Source: an uncultured Erysipelotrichaceae bacterium
GTDB lineage: Bacteria > Bacillota_I > Bacilli_A > Erysipelotrichales > Coprobacillaceae
NCBI GenBank assembly: GCA_900544435.1
Contig: UQVG01000042.1
Coordinates: 1 to 11,328, forward strand
Direction of reading: 5' to 3'
DNA length: 11,328 bases
In this document: piece by piece, positions 1-6,108 of the stretch
Layout: each line of letters opens with the position of its first letter
Numbering within the stretch: position 1 is the first letter of the stretch
Notes under the pieces: generated by a model
The model's database searches: none
What the model was told of the DNA's origin: nothing
What the model saw: the letters and a program-made list of their open reading frames with translations, nothing else
Position numbers and translations under genes: made by a program

Positions 1-830
1 TGAAGATTATAAAAATATTTAATAATAATAGTATTGCTGCTTTATCTGATGAGTTAGGGGATATTATTTTAACAGGATCAGGAATTGGCTTTCAAAAAAA
101 GATTGGTGATTTAGTTGATGAATCACGCATTGAAAAAACATATATCTTTAAAGAAAAAGGTGAAAAGCGTATACGTAGAGGAATCAATGATATAGAACCA
201 ATTTATTATGAAATTACTAGTTTATTAGTAAGTAAGGCAACCGAAGAATTAGAAACCCAATTTTATGGGGAAATCTTTTTAGCAATTAGTGATCATATTG
301 CTTTTGCTATTAAACTAAAAAAAGAAAATATTGATTTACCTAATGTTGTTTTATCTGAAACGAAAGCTTTATATAAAAAAGAATATCAGCTAGGTTTATG
401 GATCATTGAAGTTATTAAAGAAAAAATGGGAATACAATTAGAGGAAGCTGAAGCGGGATATATAGCTTTACATCTAGTTAATTTTTCTACTAAAAACAAT
501 TCACAAAATACTTCTAAAATTGTTAATTTTGTAAAAGATGTTTTTGATATCATTGAAAAAACGATGCATATTAAATTAGAATTAGATTCAATAGACTATG
601 CAAGACTATCTACACATCTTAAGTTTTTAGCTGAAAGAGTTTTTCGTAATGATGTAGAAAATACCATTGACACAACGGAAAATATTAGAGATATGTTAAA
701 AGAGAATATTCGTTTATCTTTGTGCATTAATCGTATAAAAAAATTAATATATGAAAAGTATCATTATACATTGACACCAGATGAGCAAACATACTTATGT
801 ATACATATTAAAAAGAATTGTCATATTTAA
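1..830 (+). CDS. BglG/LicT-family PRD transcription antiterminator
   Basis: RNA-binding antiterminator that stabilises a RAT hairpin in target mRNAs and so blocks an overlapping terminator. The frame is open from base 3 (KIIKIFNNNSIAAL...). The window opens with 'tg', so the ATG almost certainly lies at bases 0-2 and only its A is missing. That gives 276 aa, against about 277 for B. subtilis LicT. An internal ATG at 426 would remove the RNA-binding domain and PRD1's first histidine. Counting from the inferred Met, residues ~1-55 are the CAT RNA-binding domain (FNNNS and GIGFQKK motifs), ~65-170 PRD1 and ~175-276 PRD2. All four phospho-acceptor histidines are present: H99 (SDHIAF), H158 (ALHLVN), H206 (STHLKF) and H269 (CIHIKK). 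Phosphorylation by HPr and by an EII is therefore likely, as known for the family. No terminator of its own follows; the GH20 RAT leader begins within 65 bases. The family call is firm; the inducing sugar is unknown. Confidence 0.95.
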   Translation, partial: KIIKIFNNNSIAALSDELGDIILTGSGIGFQKKIGDLVDESRIEKTYIFKEKGEKRIRRGINDIEPIYYEITSLLVSKATEELETQFYGEIFLAISDHIAFAIKLKKENIDLPNVVLSETKALYKKEYQLGLWIIEVIKEKMGIQLEEAEAGYIALHLVNFSTKNNSQNTSKIVNFVKDVFDIIEKTMHIKLELDSIDYARLSTHLKFLAERVFRNDVENTIDTTENIRDMLKENIRLSLCINRIKKLIYEKYHYTLTPDEQTYLCIHIKKNCHI

Positions 831-856
831 TGTAAGCACAATTTAATGTAAGCGCT
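825..856 (+). repeat. 16-nt tandem direct repeat spanning the antiterminator stop codon
   Basis: The 13-mer atttaatgtaagc occurs at 825-837 and again at 841-853, exactly 16 bases apart. The first copy includes the TAA stop of the antiterminator gene. The second runs into the cre-like palindrome AAGCGCTT. It could be a duplicated half-site for a regulator or a small slippage duplication; the sequence does not decide. Confidence 0.6.
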
Positions 857-861
857 TGACA
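847..861 (+). promoter_or_regulatory. cre-like site (candidate CcpA operator) overlapping the -35 box
   Basis: TGTAAGCGCTTGACA contains the perfect palindrome AAGCGCTT and the TGTAAGCG left half typical of catabolite-responsive elements. The right half fits less well: GACA stands where TTCA would be expected. The last six bases are the -35 hexamer of the GH20 promoter, so binding would block RNA polymerase. This suggests carbon catabolite repression of the GH20 gene. No comparable site is visible at the GH84 promoter. Confidence 0.55.
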
Positions 862-885
862 AATAACTAAAATATTTGTTATTGT
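856..885 (+). promoter_or_regulatory. Promoter of the GH20 gene
   Basis: The -35 box is a consensus TTGACA (856-861). An 18-base spacer separates it from TATTGT (880-885), which is preceded by an extended -10 TG at 877-878. Transcription would start near 891-893, placing the RAT at the extreme 5' end of the mRNA, as is usual for antiterminator targets. Confidence 0.7.
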
Positions 886-893
886 ATAGACAA

Positions 894-920
894 GGATTGT
901 TACTTTAAGTAGGCAAGACC
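894..920 (+). promoter_or_regulatory. Ribonucleic antiterminator (RAT) in the GH20 leader
   Basis: The segment begins GGATTGTTACT and ends AGTAGGCAAGACC, matching the LicT/SacY-type RAT pattern (GGATTGTTACT, a short loop, then AGGCAAAACC or AGGCAAGACC). It can fold with GG/CC closing pairs and an ACT/AGT apical stem. Its last six bases (AAGACC) are also the start of the left arm of the downstream terminator, so the two structures exclude each other. The antiterminator encoded directly upstream is the obvious ligand. Confidence 0.9.
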
Positions 921-975
921 AAATATATTGACGACATTTATTGAATGTTGTTTTTATGTTTGGTCTTTTCTTTTT
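915..975 (+). terminator. RAT-controlled intrinsic terminator in the GH20 leader
   Basis: AAGACCAAA (915-923) pairs with TTTGGTCTT (959-967). An inner stem pairs 932-938 with 944-950, and a U-rich run ends at 975. The left arm overlaps the RAT by six bases, giving the classic antitermination switch. With no other terminator after the antiterminator gene, this element also ends that transcript unless antitermination occurs. Confidence 0.88.
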
Positions 976-981
976 AAAGAC

Positions 982-988
982 GGAAGGG
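982..988 (+). promoter_or_regulatory. Shine-Dalgarno that sets the GH20 start at 998
   Basis: GGAAGGG lies nine bases before ATG 998. The translation from 998 opens directly with a signal peptide. An in-frame TTG at 941 lies inside the terminator stem-loop and has no ribosome site, so 998 is the better start. Confidence 0.75.
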
Positions 989-997
989 AATAAGAAG

Positions 998-3900
998 ATG
1001 AAATTAAAAAAGAAAAGTGTTGCAGCTGTATTAACACTATCGATGTCAATGGGTTCAGTGTTATCGATGGTACCAGTTTTTGCAGAAGATGCTCAACAAA
1101 ACTTAGCATTAAACAAAACGGCTTATGTTTCAGCTGAATATGGAACAATGCCAAGAAAAAATTTAACTGACGGTGATGAAAAAACACGTTGGTCAACAGA
1201 AAGTGAGCCAACTCAATGGGCTTACGTAGATTTAGGTCAAGAATATGAAATGAATAAATTCCAAATGTTCTGGGAAAATGAAAATACATATGCTTCAGCC
1301 TATAATATTTACGTTTCTAATGATCCTAATTCTTGGGGTGAACCAGTTCTTTCAAGAACAGACAATAAAAATGTTGTTAGTGAAGAATTGTTAGGAAGTA
1401 AAGTTAGTGGTCGATATGTTAAATTAGAAGTTGTAGAAATGAAAGGTTATCCTAATGTTTCTTGTTATGAATTTAAAATCTTTAATACAGATGAAAAAGT
1501 ACAAGATCCAAATGAAAACGTTGCATTAAAGAAAACAGCAGTAGCAAGCTCTCAAGAAGCATCAAGTGTTAAAGCTGCCAATGCAGTAGATGGTGATACA
1601 TCATCACGTAGTTCTCGTTGGGGTAGTAATATTGGAAATGGTCCAGATTGGATCTATGTTGATTTAGGTGAAAGAATGAATGTCAATACTGTTAAGGTAT
1701 TCTGGGAAACACGTAAAGCAACAGCTTATAAGATTCAAATTGCTGATACTGAATCATCGCCACAAGAAAGTGATTGGCAAACAGTTAAAGAATTTACAGA
1801 TCGACCAAAATCTTTAACAGAAAAAATTGTTTTAGATCAAATTTATAAAGCAAGATATGTACGTTTATATGTTGATTCACATACTTCAGAAGATCCTGAT
1901 GGTGGTATTGCTTGGAATACGATTTCTATTTATGAATTAGAAGTTTATGGTGGAAATCCTGATGAAAAAATGTCAATGAGTGATGTTTTAAATGAAATTC
2001 AAGTAGAAACTCCTCAAGCTGGAGATAAAAAATTAAAAGTTACTTTACCAGAAGTTGAAGGATATACAGTTGAATATAATGGAACTGATTTTGAACAAGT
2101 CATTGATGAAGATTTAACAATTTATCAACCAATTAGTGATAAAGATGTTAAAGTATCATTCAAAATTACAGATAATGATACAAATGATTATAAATTCAAA
2201 GAAATTGCTGTTACAGTTCCAGGAAGTGAAAAAAATGATGAAAATGCTAATAAAGCACCAAATGTTTTACCAGAATTAGCTGAATGGAATGGTGGGCATG
2301 GAAATTATACAGTTTCTAAAAATGCAAGAATTGTTTATAAAGATAGTTCACTTCAAAAAACAGCAGAAGCACTTGCTAATGACTATGAAGATATTACTGG
2401 AAAAAGTATTGCTGTTGTAAAAGGTGAAAGTAAAGCAGGGGATATCACTTTAGCTCTTACAAAAGATAAATCGTTAGGTTTACAAGATGAAGGATATTTA
2501 ATGGATATTGATGATTCAATCAATATTAAAGCTGAAACAACAACAGGGGCTTATTGGGCAACCAGAACGATTTTACAAAGTATTAAACAATCAGGAAATG
2601 TTCCTTGTGGGACAACAAGAGATTATCCACTTTATAAAGTAAGAAGTTTTATTTTAGATGTTGGACGTAAAACATTTACAATGGATTATTTAAAACAAAT
2701 CGTTAAACAAATGTCATGGTATAAAATGAACGATTTCCAAGTTCACTTAAATGATAACTTGATTTCAATTGAAAGTTTAGCTGATCCAATGACAGGTTAT
2801 TCAGCATTTAGATTAGAATCAGATGTTAAAAAAGGTGGAAACAATGGTTTAAATCAACAAGATTTAACAAGTACAGATTTATTCTATACAAAAGAAGAAT
2901 TTAAAAACTTTATTAAAGATTCAAGAGATTATGGTGTAGGTATTGTTCCTGAAATCGATACACCAGCTCACTCATTAGCGCTTACTAAAGTAAGACCTGA
3001 TTTAAGACATGGAACAAATGGGCGTGAAAATGACCATTTAGCCTTAAGAGACAAATATGATGAATCATTAGAATTTGTACAAAGTATCTTTGATGAATAC
3101 ATGAAAACAAGTGATCCTGTTTTCGATGAACAAACAACAGTCCATGTTGGTGCGGATGAATATAATGCAGATAAAGAAGCTTATCGTCGATTCTCAGATG
3201 ATATGTTGAAATATGTACAAGATTCAGGAAGAACTGCACGTATTTGGGGAAGTTTAACTCAATGTTCAGGAAAGACACCTGTAAGAAGTAAAGATGTTCA
3301 AATGAACTTATGGAACTTTGGTTATGCGAATATGGATCAAATGTATGAACAAGGTTATGATTTAATTAACTGTAATGATAGTCATTATTATATTGTTCCT
3401 AATGCTGGATATTACTATGATTATTTAAATAACAATATTTTATATAATCAAGCTATCAACTCTATTAGTGGTGTCACAATTCCTGCTGGTGATGAACAAA
3501 TGTTAGGTGGCGCTATTGCTGTATGGAATGATATGACAGACTATTTAGAAAATGGTATTAGTGAATATGATGTTTATGATCGTCTTCAAAATGCAATTCC
3601 ATTATTTGGTGCTAAATTATGGGGTAAAGGAGATAAAACATTAGATCAAGCTAATAGTTTAAGAACAACAATAGGGGATGCTCCAGGTACAAACTTTGGT
3701 TATGAAACAGCTAAAGATGAAAATGGTGTCATTGCTCATTATGATTTAGATAATCTTGATCAATTAAAAGATCATGAAAATGTTGAACTTGCTTCATTAG
3801 ATAGTCATGATGCATTACACTTATTAGGAGATACAAGTTATGCAACAACTTCATTTGAAACAGCTGGTTTAAATAATGATTTACGTGTAAAAGTTAAACG

Positions 3901-5854
3901 TGAATCTTCAAGTGAAGAAGAACAAATTTTATTTGAAAGTAATTATGGTTCAATTAAAGCTGTTCAAAAAGAAACAGGAAAAGTTGGATTAAGTAGAGAA
4001 AATCATGATTATTCATTTAATTATGAATTACCAGTAAATCAATGGGTTGAATTAGAATTTAAAAATAGAAAAGAAGTTATTGATTTATATATCAATGGTC
4101 AACTTGTAGATACACTTGGTGATGATGAACAAGTAAGTGGTAGACCATTAAAAGCAACAATGATGATTCCTTTTGAAAGAATTGGAAGTAAAGAACATGC
4201 CTTTAAAGGATATGTTGATGATATTCGTTTAGGTTCAGAAAAATCATTTGCTTCAACAATGGAATTAGATTATTTAGTAACAAGTGCAAGTCATATTGCA
4301 GATGAATCACAAAATAAACAATTACAAGAAAAATTAAAAGAAGCAAAAGCAATTTTAAAAGAATATGATCCAAATGAACAAACAATTACAACTCTTACAA
4401 ATGAAATCAAAGAATTAGTAAATGGCATTGATTACAAAAAAGCAAATTATACAAGAGTAGATTATTATTTAAATTCTATTCCAGAAGATCTATCTATCTA
4501 TACAGAAGATTCTGTTAAAAACTTACAATTTGTTATTGATATGATTCAAAGAGATTTACCAAAATCAATGCAAGAAACAGTAGATCAATATGAAGTAGAA
4601 CTTACAAAAGCTCTTGCAAAATTAAAATTAAAATCACAAGTTAATGTTAATTATATTGATAACAGTAAGCTTACTGCTACTGCTTCATCATATCAACATG
4701 ATGGATCAGATCCTAAAAATGTTTTAGATGATAATCCATCTACAATGTGGCATAGTGATTGGAATTTATCAACACCTCATTGGATTGCTTTTGAAAATAA
4801 AGAAGAAATGAGTGTTAATGGATTAACATATGTACCACGTCAAACTGGTAAAAATGGAAATGTTACAAAATATCGTATTGAAATAAGTGATGATGGTGTT
4901 AACTGGCAAACAGTTAAAGAAGGTAACTTATCAAGTGATTCATCTACAAAAGTAATTGAATTTGATACAGTAAAAACAAAACATCTTCGCTTGTACTATG
5001 TAGAAGCTGTTAATAATAACGGAAGTGCTGCTGAAATCAAATTACATCGTGCAGATGTACCAGCAGATGTTGATGGTTTAAAAGAAATTATTACTAAAGC
5101 AAAAGCAATTGATGATATTGGATATTTATCTTCATCATGGAATCATTTACAAGATATGATCAAAACTGCAGAAGATTTAGTTAATGCAGAAGCTCCTGAT
5201 GCTAATGAAATTGAAATCATGAAACGTCAATTAACAGATGCAATGGTAAAACTTGTATTATCTGTTGATAATGAACAATTAAAATCATTAATGAATGATT
5301 TATCAGATCTTGATCAAAAAGATTATACAAAAGATTCATGGAAACAATTACAAGATGTACTTAAAGAAGCACAAGATGTTGTAAATAATCATGATGCTAC
5401 AAAAGAAGAAATCAATGATATGTATCAAAGATTATTAGATGCATATGATGGACTTGTTACACTTAATGATAAATCTGGATTAACTGATTTGATTAGTAAA
5501 GCTGATCAACTTCAAGAAAAAGATTATACAAAAGAATCTTGGAAACAAATGGTAGAAGAATTAACAAAAGCAAAAGAAGTATCTGCTAAAGAAGATGCTA
5601 CAAAAGAAGAAATTAATGAAGCTATTTCTAATCTTGAAAAAGCTATGAATAACCTTAAAAAAGTAGATTCATCTACTAAAGATGATAATACTTCAAAAGG
5701 TGATCAAGTCATTACTTCTACTGATAAAAATGATAAAAAACCAAACCAATCTTCAACTGCTAAAACAGGTGATGAAACAAATATTGTTATGTTTGTATTA
5801 ATGGCTATCATGTCATGGTTAGGTATCAAAAAGGTTAAAAAAGAAGAATTATAA
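998..5854 (+). CDS. Secreted, wall-anchored GH20 beta-N-acetylhexosaminidase (possibly lacto-N-biosidase type)
   Basis: A 1618-aa surface enzyme that removes terminal beta-linked GlcNAc/GalNAc, or possibly lacto-N-biose, from host glycans by substrate-assisted catalysis. Order of parts: signal peptide 1-29 (VFA|ED); two CBM32/F5-8C modules at ~35-163 and ~172-319; an unidentified beta-type linker domain ~323-408; the GH20 N-terminal domain ~420-540; the GH20 barrel ~545-880; a laminin-G/concanavalin-like domain ~906-1080; a helical region ~1085-1212; a third CBM32 ~1217-1352; three FIVAR repeats ~1360-1556; a Ser/Lys/Asp-rich linker; and a C-terminal sorting signal. In the barrel, R549 (VRSFILDVGRK), H583/D586 (HLND), the catalytic pair D720-E721 (HVGADEY) and W843 (AVWND) are visible. 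The motif has Ala where many exo-hexosaminidases have Gly (HxGGDE). The tail shows AKTGDE at 1588-1593, a hydrophobic segment 1596-1610 and KKVKKEEL, which is sortase-like without LP. Expression is controlled by the RAT/terminator leader and probably by CcpA. The GH20 assignment is firm; exact substrate is not. Confidence 0.93.
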   Translation: MKLKKKSVAAVLTLSMSMGSVLSMVPVFAEDAQQNLALNKTAYVSAEYGTMPRKNLTDGDEKTRWSTESEPTQWAYVDLGQEYEMNKFQMFWENENTYASAYNIYVSNDPNSWGEPVLSRTDNKNVVSEELLGSKVSGRYVKLEVVEMKGYPNVSCYEFKIFNTDEKVQDPNENVALKKTAVASSQEASSVKAANAVDGDTSSRSSRWGSNIGNGPDWIYVDLGERMNVNTVKVFWETRKATAYKIQIADTESSPQESDWQTVKEFTDRPKSLTEKIVLDQIYKARYVRLYVDSHTSEDPDGGIAWNTISIYELEVYGGNPDEKMSMSDVLNEIQVETPQAGDKKLKVTLPEVEGYTVEYNGTDFEQVIDEDLTIYQPISDKDVKVSFKITDNDTNDYKFKEIAVTVPGSEKNDENANKAPNVLPELAEWNGGHGNYTVSKNARIVYKDSSLQKTAEALANDYEDITGKSIAVVKGESKAGDITLALTKDKSLGLQDEGYLMDIDDSINIKAETTTGAYWATRTILQSIKQSGNVPCGTTRDYPLYKVRSFILDVGRKTFTMDYLKQIVKQMSWYKMNDFQVHLNDNLISIESLADPMTGYSAFRLESDVKKGGNNGLNQQDLTSTDLFYTKEEFKNFIKDSRDYGVGIVPEIDTPAHSLALTKVRPDLRHGTNGRENDHLALRDKYDESLEFVQSIFDEYMKTSDPVFDEQTTVHVGADEYNADKEAYRRFSDDMLKYVQDSGRTARIWGSLTQCSGKTPVRSKDVQMNLWNFGYANMDQMYEQGYDLINCNDSHYYIVPNAGYYYDYLNNNILYNQAINSISGVTIPAGDEQMLGGAIAVWNDMTDYLENGISEYDVYDRLQNAIPLFGAKLWGKGDKTLDQANSLRTTIGDAPGTNFGYETAKDENGVIAHYDLDNLDQLKDHENVELASLDSHDALHLLGDTSYATTSFETAGLNNDLRVKVKRESSSEEEQILFESNYGSIKAVQKETGKVGLSRENHDYSFNYELPVNQWVELEFKNRKEVIDLYINGQLVDTLGDDEQVSGRPLKATMMIPFERIGSKEHAFKGYVDDIRLGSEKSFASTMELDYLVTSASHIADESQNKQLQEKLKEAKAILKEYDPNEQTITTLTNEIKELVNGIDYKKANYTRVDYYLNSIPEDLSIYTEDSVKNLQFVIDMIQRDLPKSMQETVDQYEVELTKALAKLKLKSQVNVNYIDNSKLTATASSYQHDGSDPKNVLDDNPSTMWHSDWNLSTPHWIAFENKEEMSVNGLTYVPRQTGKNGNVTKYRIEISDDGVNWQTVKEGNLSSDSSTKVIEFDTVKTKHLRLYYVEAVNNNGSAAEIKLHRADVPADVDGLKEIITKAKAIDDIGYLSSSWNHLQDMIKTAEDLVNAEAPDANEIEIMKRQLTDAMVKLVLSVDNEQLKSLMNDLSDLDQKDYTKDSWKQLQDVLKEAQDVVNNHDATKEEINDMYQRLLDAYDGLVTLNDKSGLTDLISKADQLQEKDYTKESWKQMVEELTKAKEVSAKEDATKEEINEAISNLEKAMNNLKKVDSSTKDDNTSKGDQVITSTDKNDKKPNQSSTAKTGDETNIVMFVLMAIMSWLGIKKVKKEEL
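5264..5665 (+). repeat. Tandem FIVAR-coding repeat, 201-nt period
   Basis: Two adjacent units near the 3' end of the GH20 gene match at DNA level with a 201-nt (67-codon) offset. For example, gattatacaaaaga starts at 5321 and 5522, and gatgctacaaaagaagaaat starts at 5393 and 5594. The encoded units share KDYTK(D/E)SWKQ and DATKEEIN. A more diverged third unit precedes them. The DNA similarity suggests recent duplication, so repeat number may vary between strains. Confidence 0.75.
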
Positions 5855-5855
5855 T

Positions 5856-5891
5856 AAATAATACCACTACAATTTGTAGTGGTATTATTTT
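5856..5891 (+). terminator. Intrinsic terminator after the GH20 gene
   Basis: A perfect 16-bp stem pairs 5856-5871 with 5875-5890 around a 3-base loop, beginning two bases after the TAA and followed by a short U run. The near-perfect symmetry, with A-rich and T-rich flanks, would also allow function on the other strand. It separates the GH20 and GH84 transcription units. Confidence 0.9.
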
Positions 5892-5902
5892 GTCTAGACA
5901 AA
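5889..5902. repeat. 14-bp perfect palindrome before the GH84 promoter
   Basis: TTTGTCTAGACAAA is self-complementary. It overlaps the U run of the GH20 terminator and lies 15 bases upstream of the GH84 -35 box. It could be an operator; no factor is recognised. The core TAGACAA recurs at 5922-5928 and at 887-893 near the GH20 start site. Confidence 0.45.
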
Positions 5903-5916
5903 TTTCTTATAACCCC

Positions 5917-5945
5917 TTGCATAGACAAGCTTGATATGATAGAAT
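5917..5945 (+). promoter_or_regulatory. Promoter of the GH84 gene
   Basis: The -35 box is TTGCAT (5917-5922). A 17-base spacer separates it from TAGAAT (5940-5945), which carries an extended -10 TG at 5937-5938. The start site would fall near 5952, a few bases before the RAT, in the same arrangement as for the GH20 gene. No cre-like site overlaps it. Confidence 0.7.
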
Positions 5946-5960
5946 ACTAGATGTAAATAC

Positions 5961-5987
5961 GGATTGTTACTTTAAGTAGGCAAGACC
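5961..5987 (+). promoter_or_regulatory. Ribonucleic antiterminator (RAT) in the GH84 leader
   Basis: This is an identical copy of the RAT at 894-920. Identity extends for 32 bases (5961-5992 against 894-925), through the RAT and into the terminator's left arm, and then ends. Both leaders should therefore bind the same antiterminator protein. Its final AAGACC is shared with the terminator stem. Confidence 0.9.
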
Positions 5988-6035
5988 AAATAACTTACGC
6001 TTTTTAAGTGTATCTTATTTGGTCTTTATTTTTTG
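5982..6035 (+). terminator. RAT-controlled intrinsic terminator in the GH84 leader
   Basis: AAGACCAAATAA (5982-5993) pairs perfectly with TTATTTGGTCTT (6015-6026). An inner stem, TACGC (5996-6000) with GTGTA (6008-6012), closes the loop, and a run of T follows to about 6035. The left arm overlaps the RAT, so binding of the antiterminator would prevent this hairpin. Confidence 0.9.
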
Positions 6036-6056
6036 GTTTGTATTTGCAAATTAAAA

Positions 6057-6089
6057 TTACATTATTCATTTAAAGGAGCAGTAATGTAA
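6057..6089 (+). promoter_or_regulatory. Leader hairpin with a Shine-Dalgarno and an AUG-UAA start-stop
   Basis: TTACATTA (6057-6064) can pair with TAATGTAA (6082-6089), placing AAAGGAG (6072-6078) in the loop. That Shine-Dalgarno stands five bases before ATG 6084-6086, which is followed at once by TAA 6087-6089. A ribosome could initiate there and stop immediately, six bases upstream of the true Shine-Dalgarno of the GH84 gene. It may tune translation or be a decayed start; the sequence shows only the elements. Confidence 0.5.
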
Positions 6090-6094
6090 ATAAG

Positions 6095-6102
6095 AAAGGA
6101 AG
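6095..6102 (+). promoter_or_regulatory. Shine-Dalgarno of the GH84 gene
   Basis: AAAGGAAG ends six bases before ATG 6109. The protein opens directly with a basic, hydrophobic signal peptide, which confirms this start over the upstream ATG at 6084, which stops at once. Confidence 0.8.
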
Positions 6103-6108
6103 AAGAAT

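Noticed and set aside
426..830. A 134-aa protein starting at ATG 426
   Set aside because: The frame is open from base 3 and encodes the CAT domain and most of PRD1 upstream. The ATG at 426 is an internal methionine of the antiterminator.
941..997. Upstream TTG start for the GH20 gene at 941
   Set aside because: It lies inside the RAT-controlled terminator hairpin, has no Shine-Dalgarno, and would add a non-signal N-terminus. ATG 998 has GGAAGGG and opens the signal peptide.
831..6108. CRISPR arrays, tRNA or rRNA genes, metabolite riboswitches
   Set aside because: The two leaders are fully accounted for by promoter, RAT, terminator and ribosome site. No spaced direct repeats or tRNA-like folds were found in the non-coding stretches.
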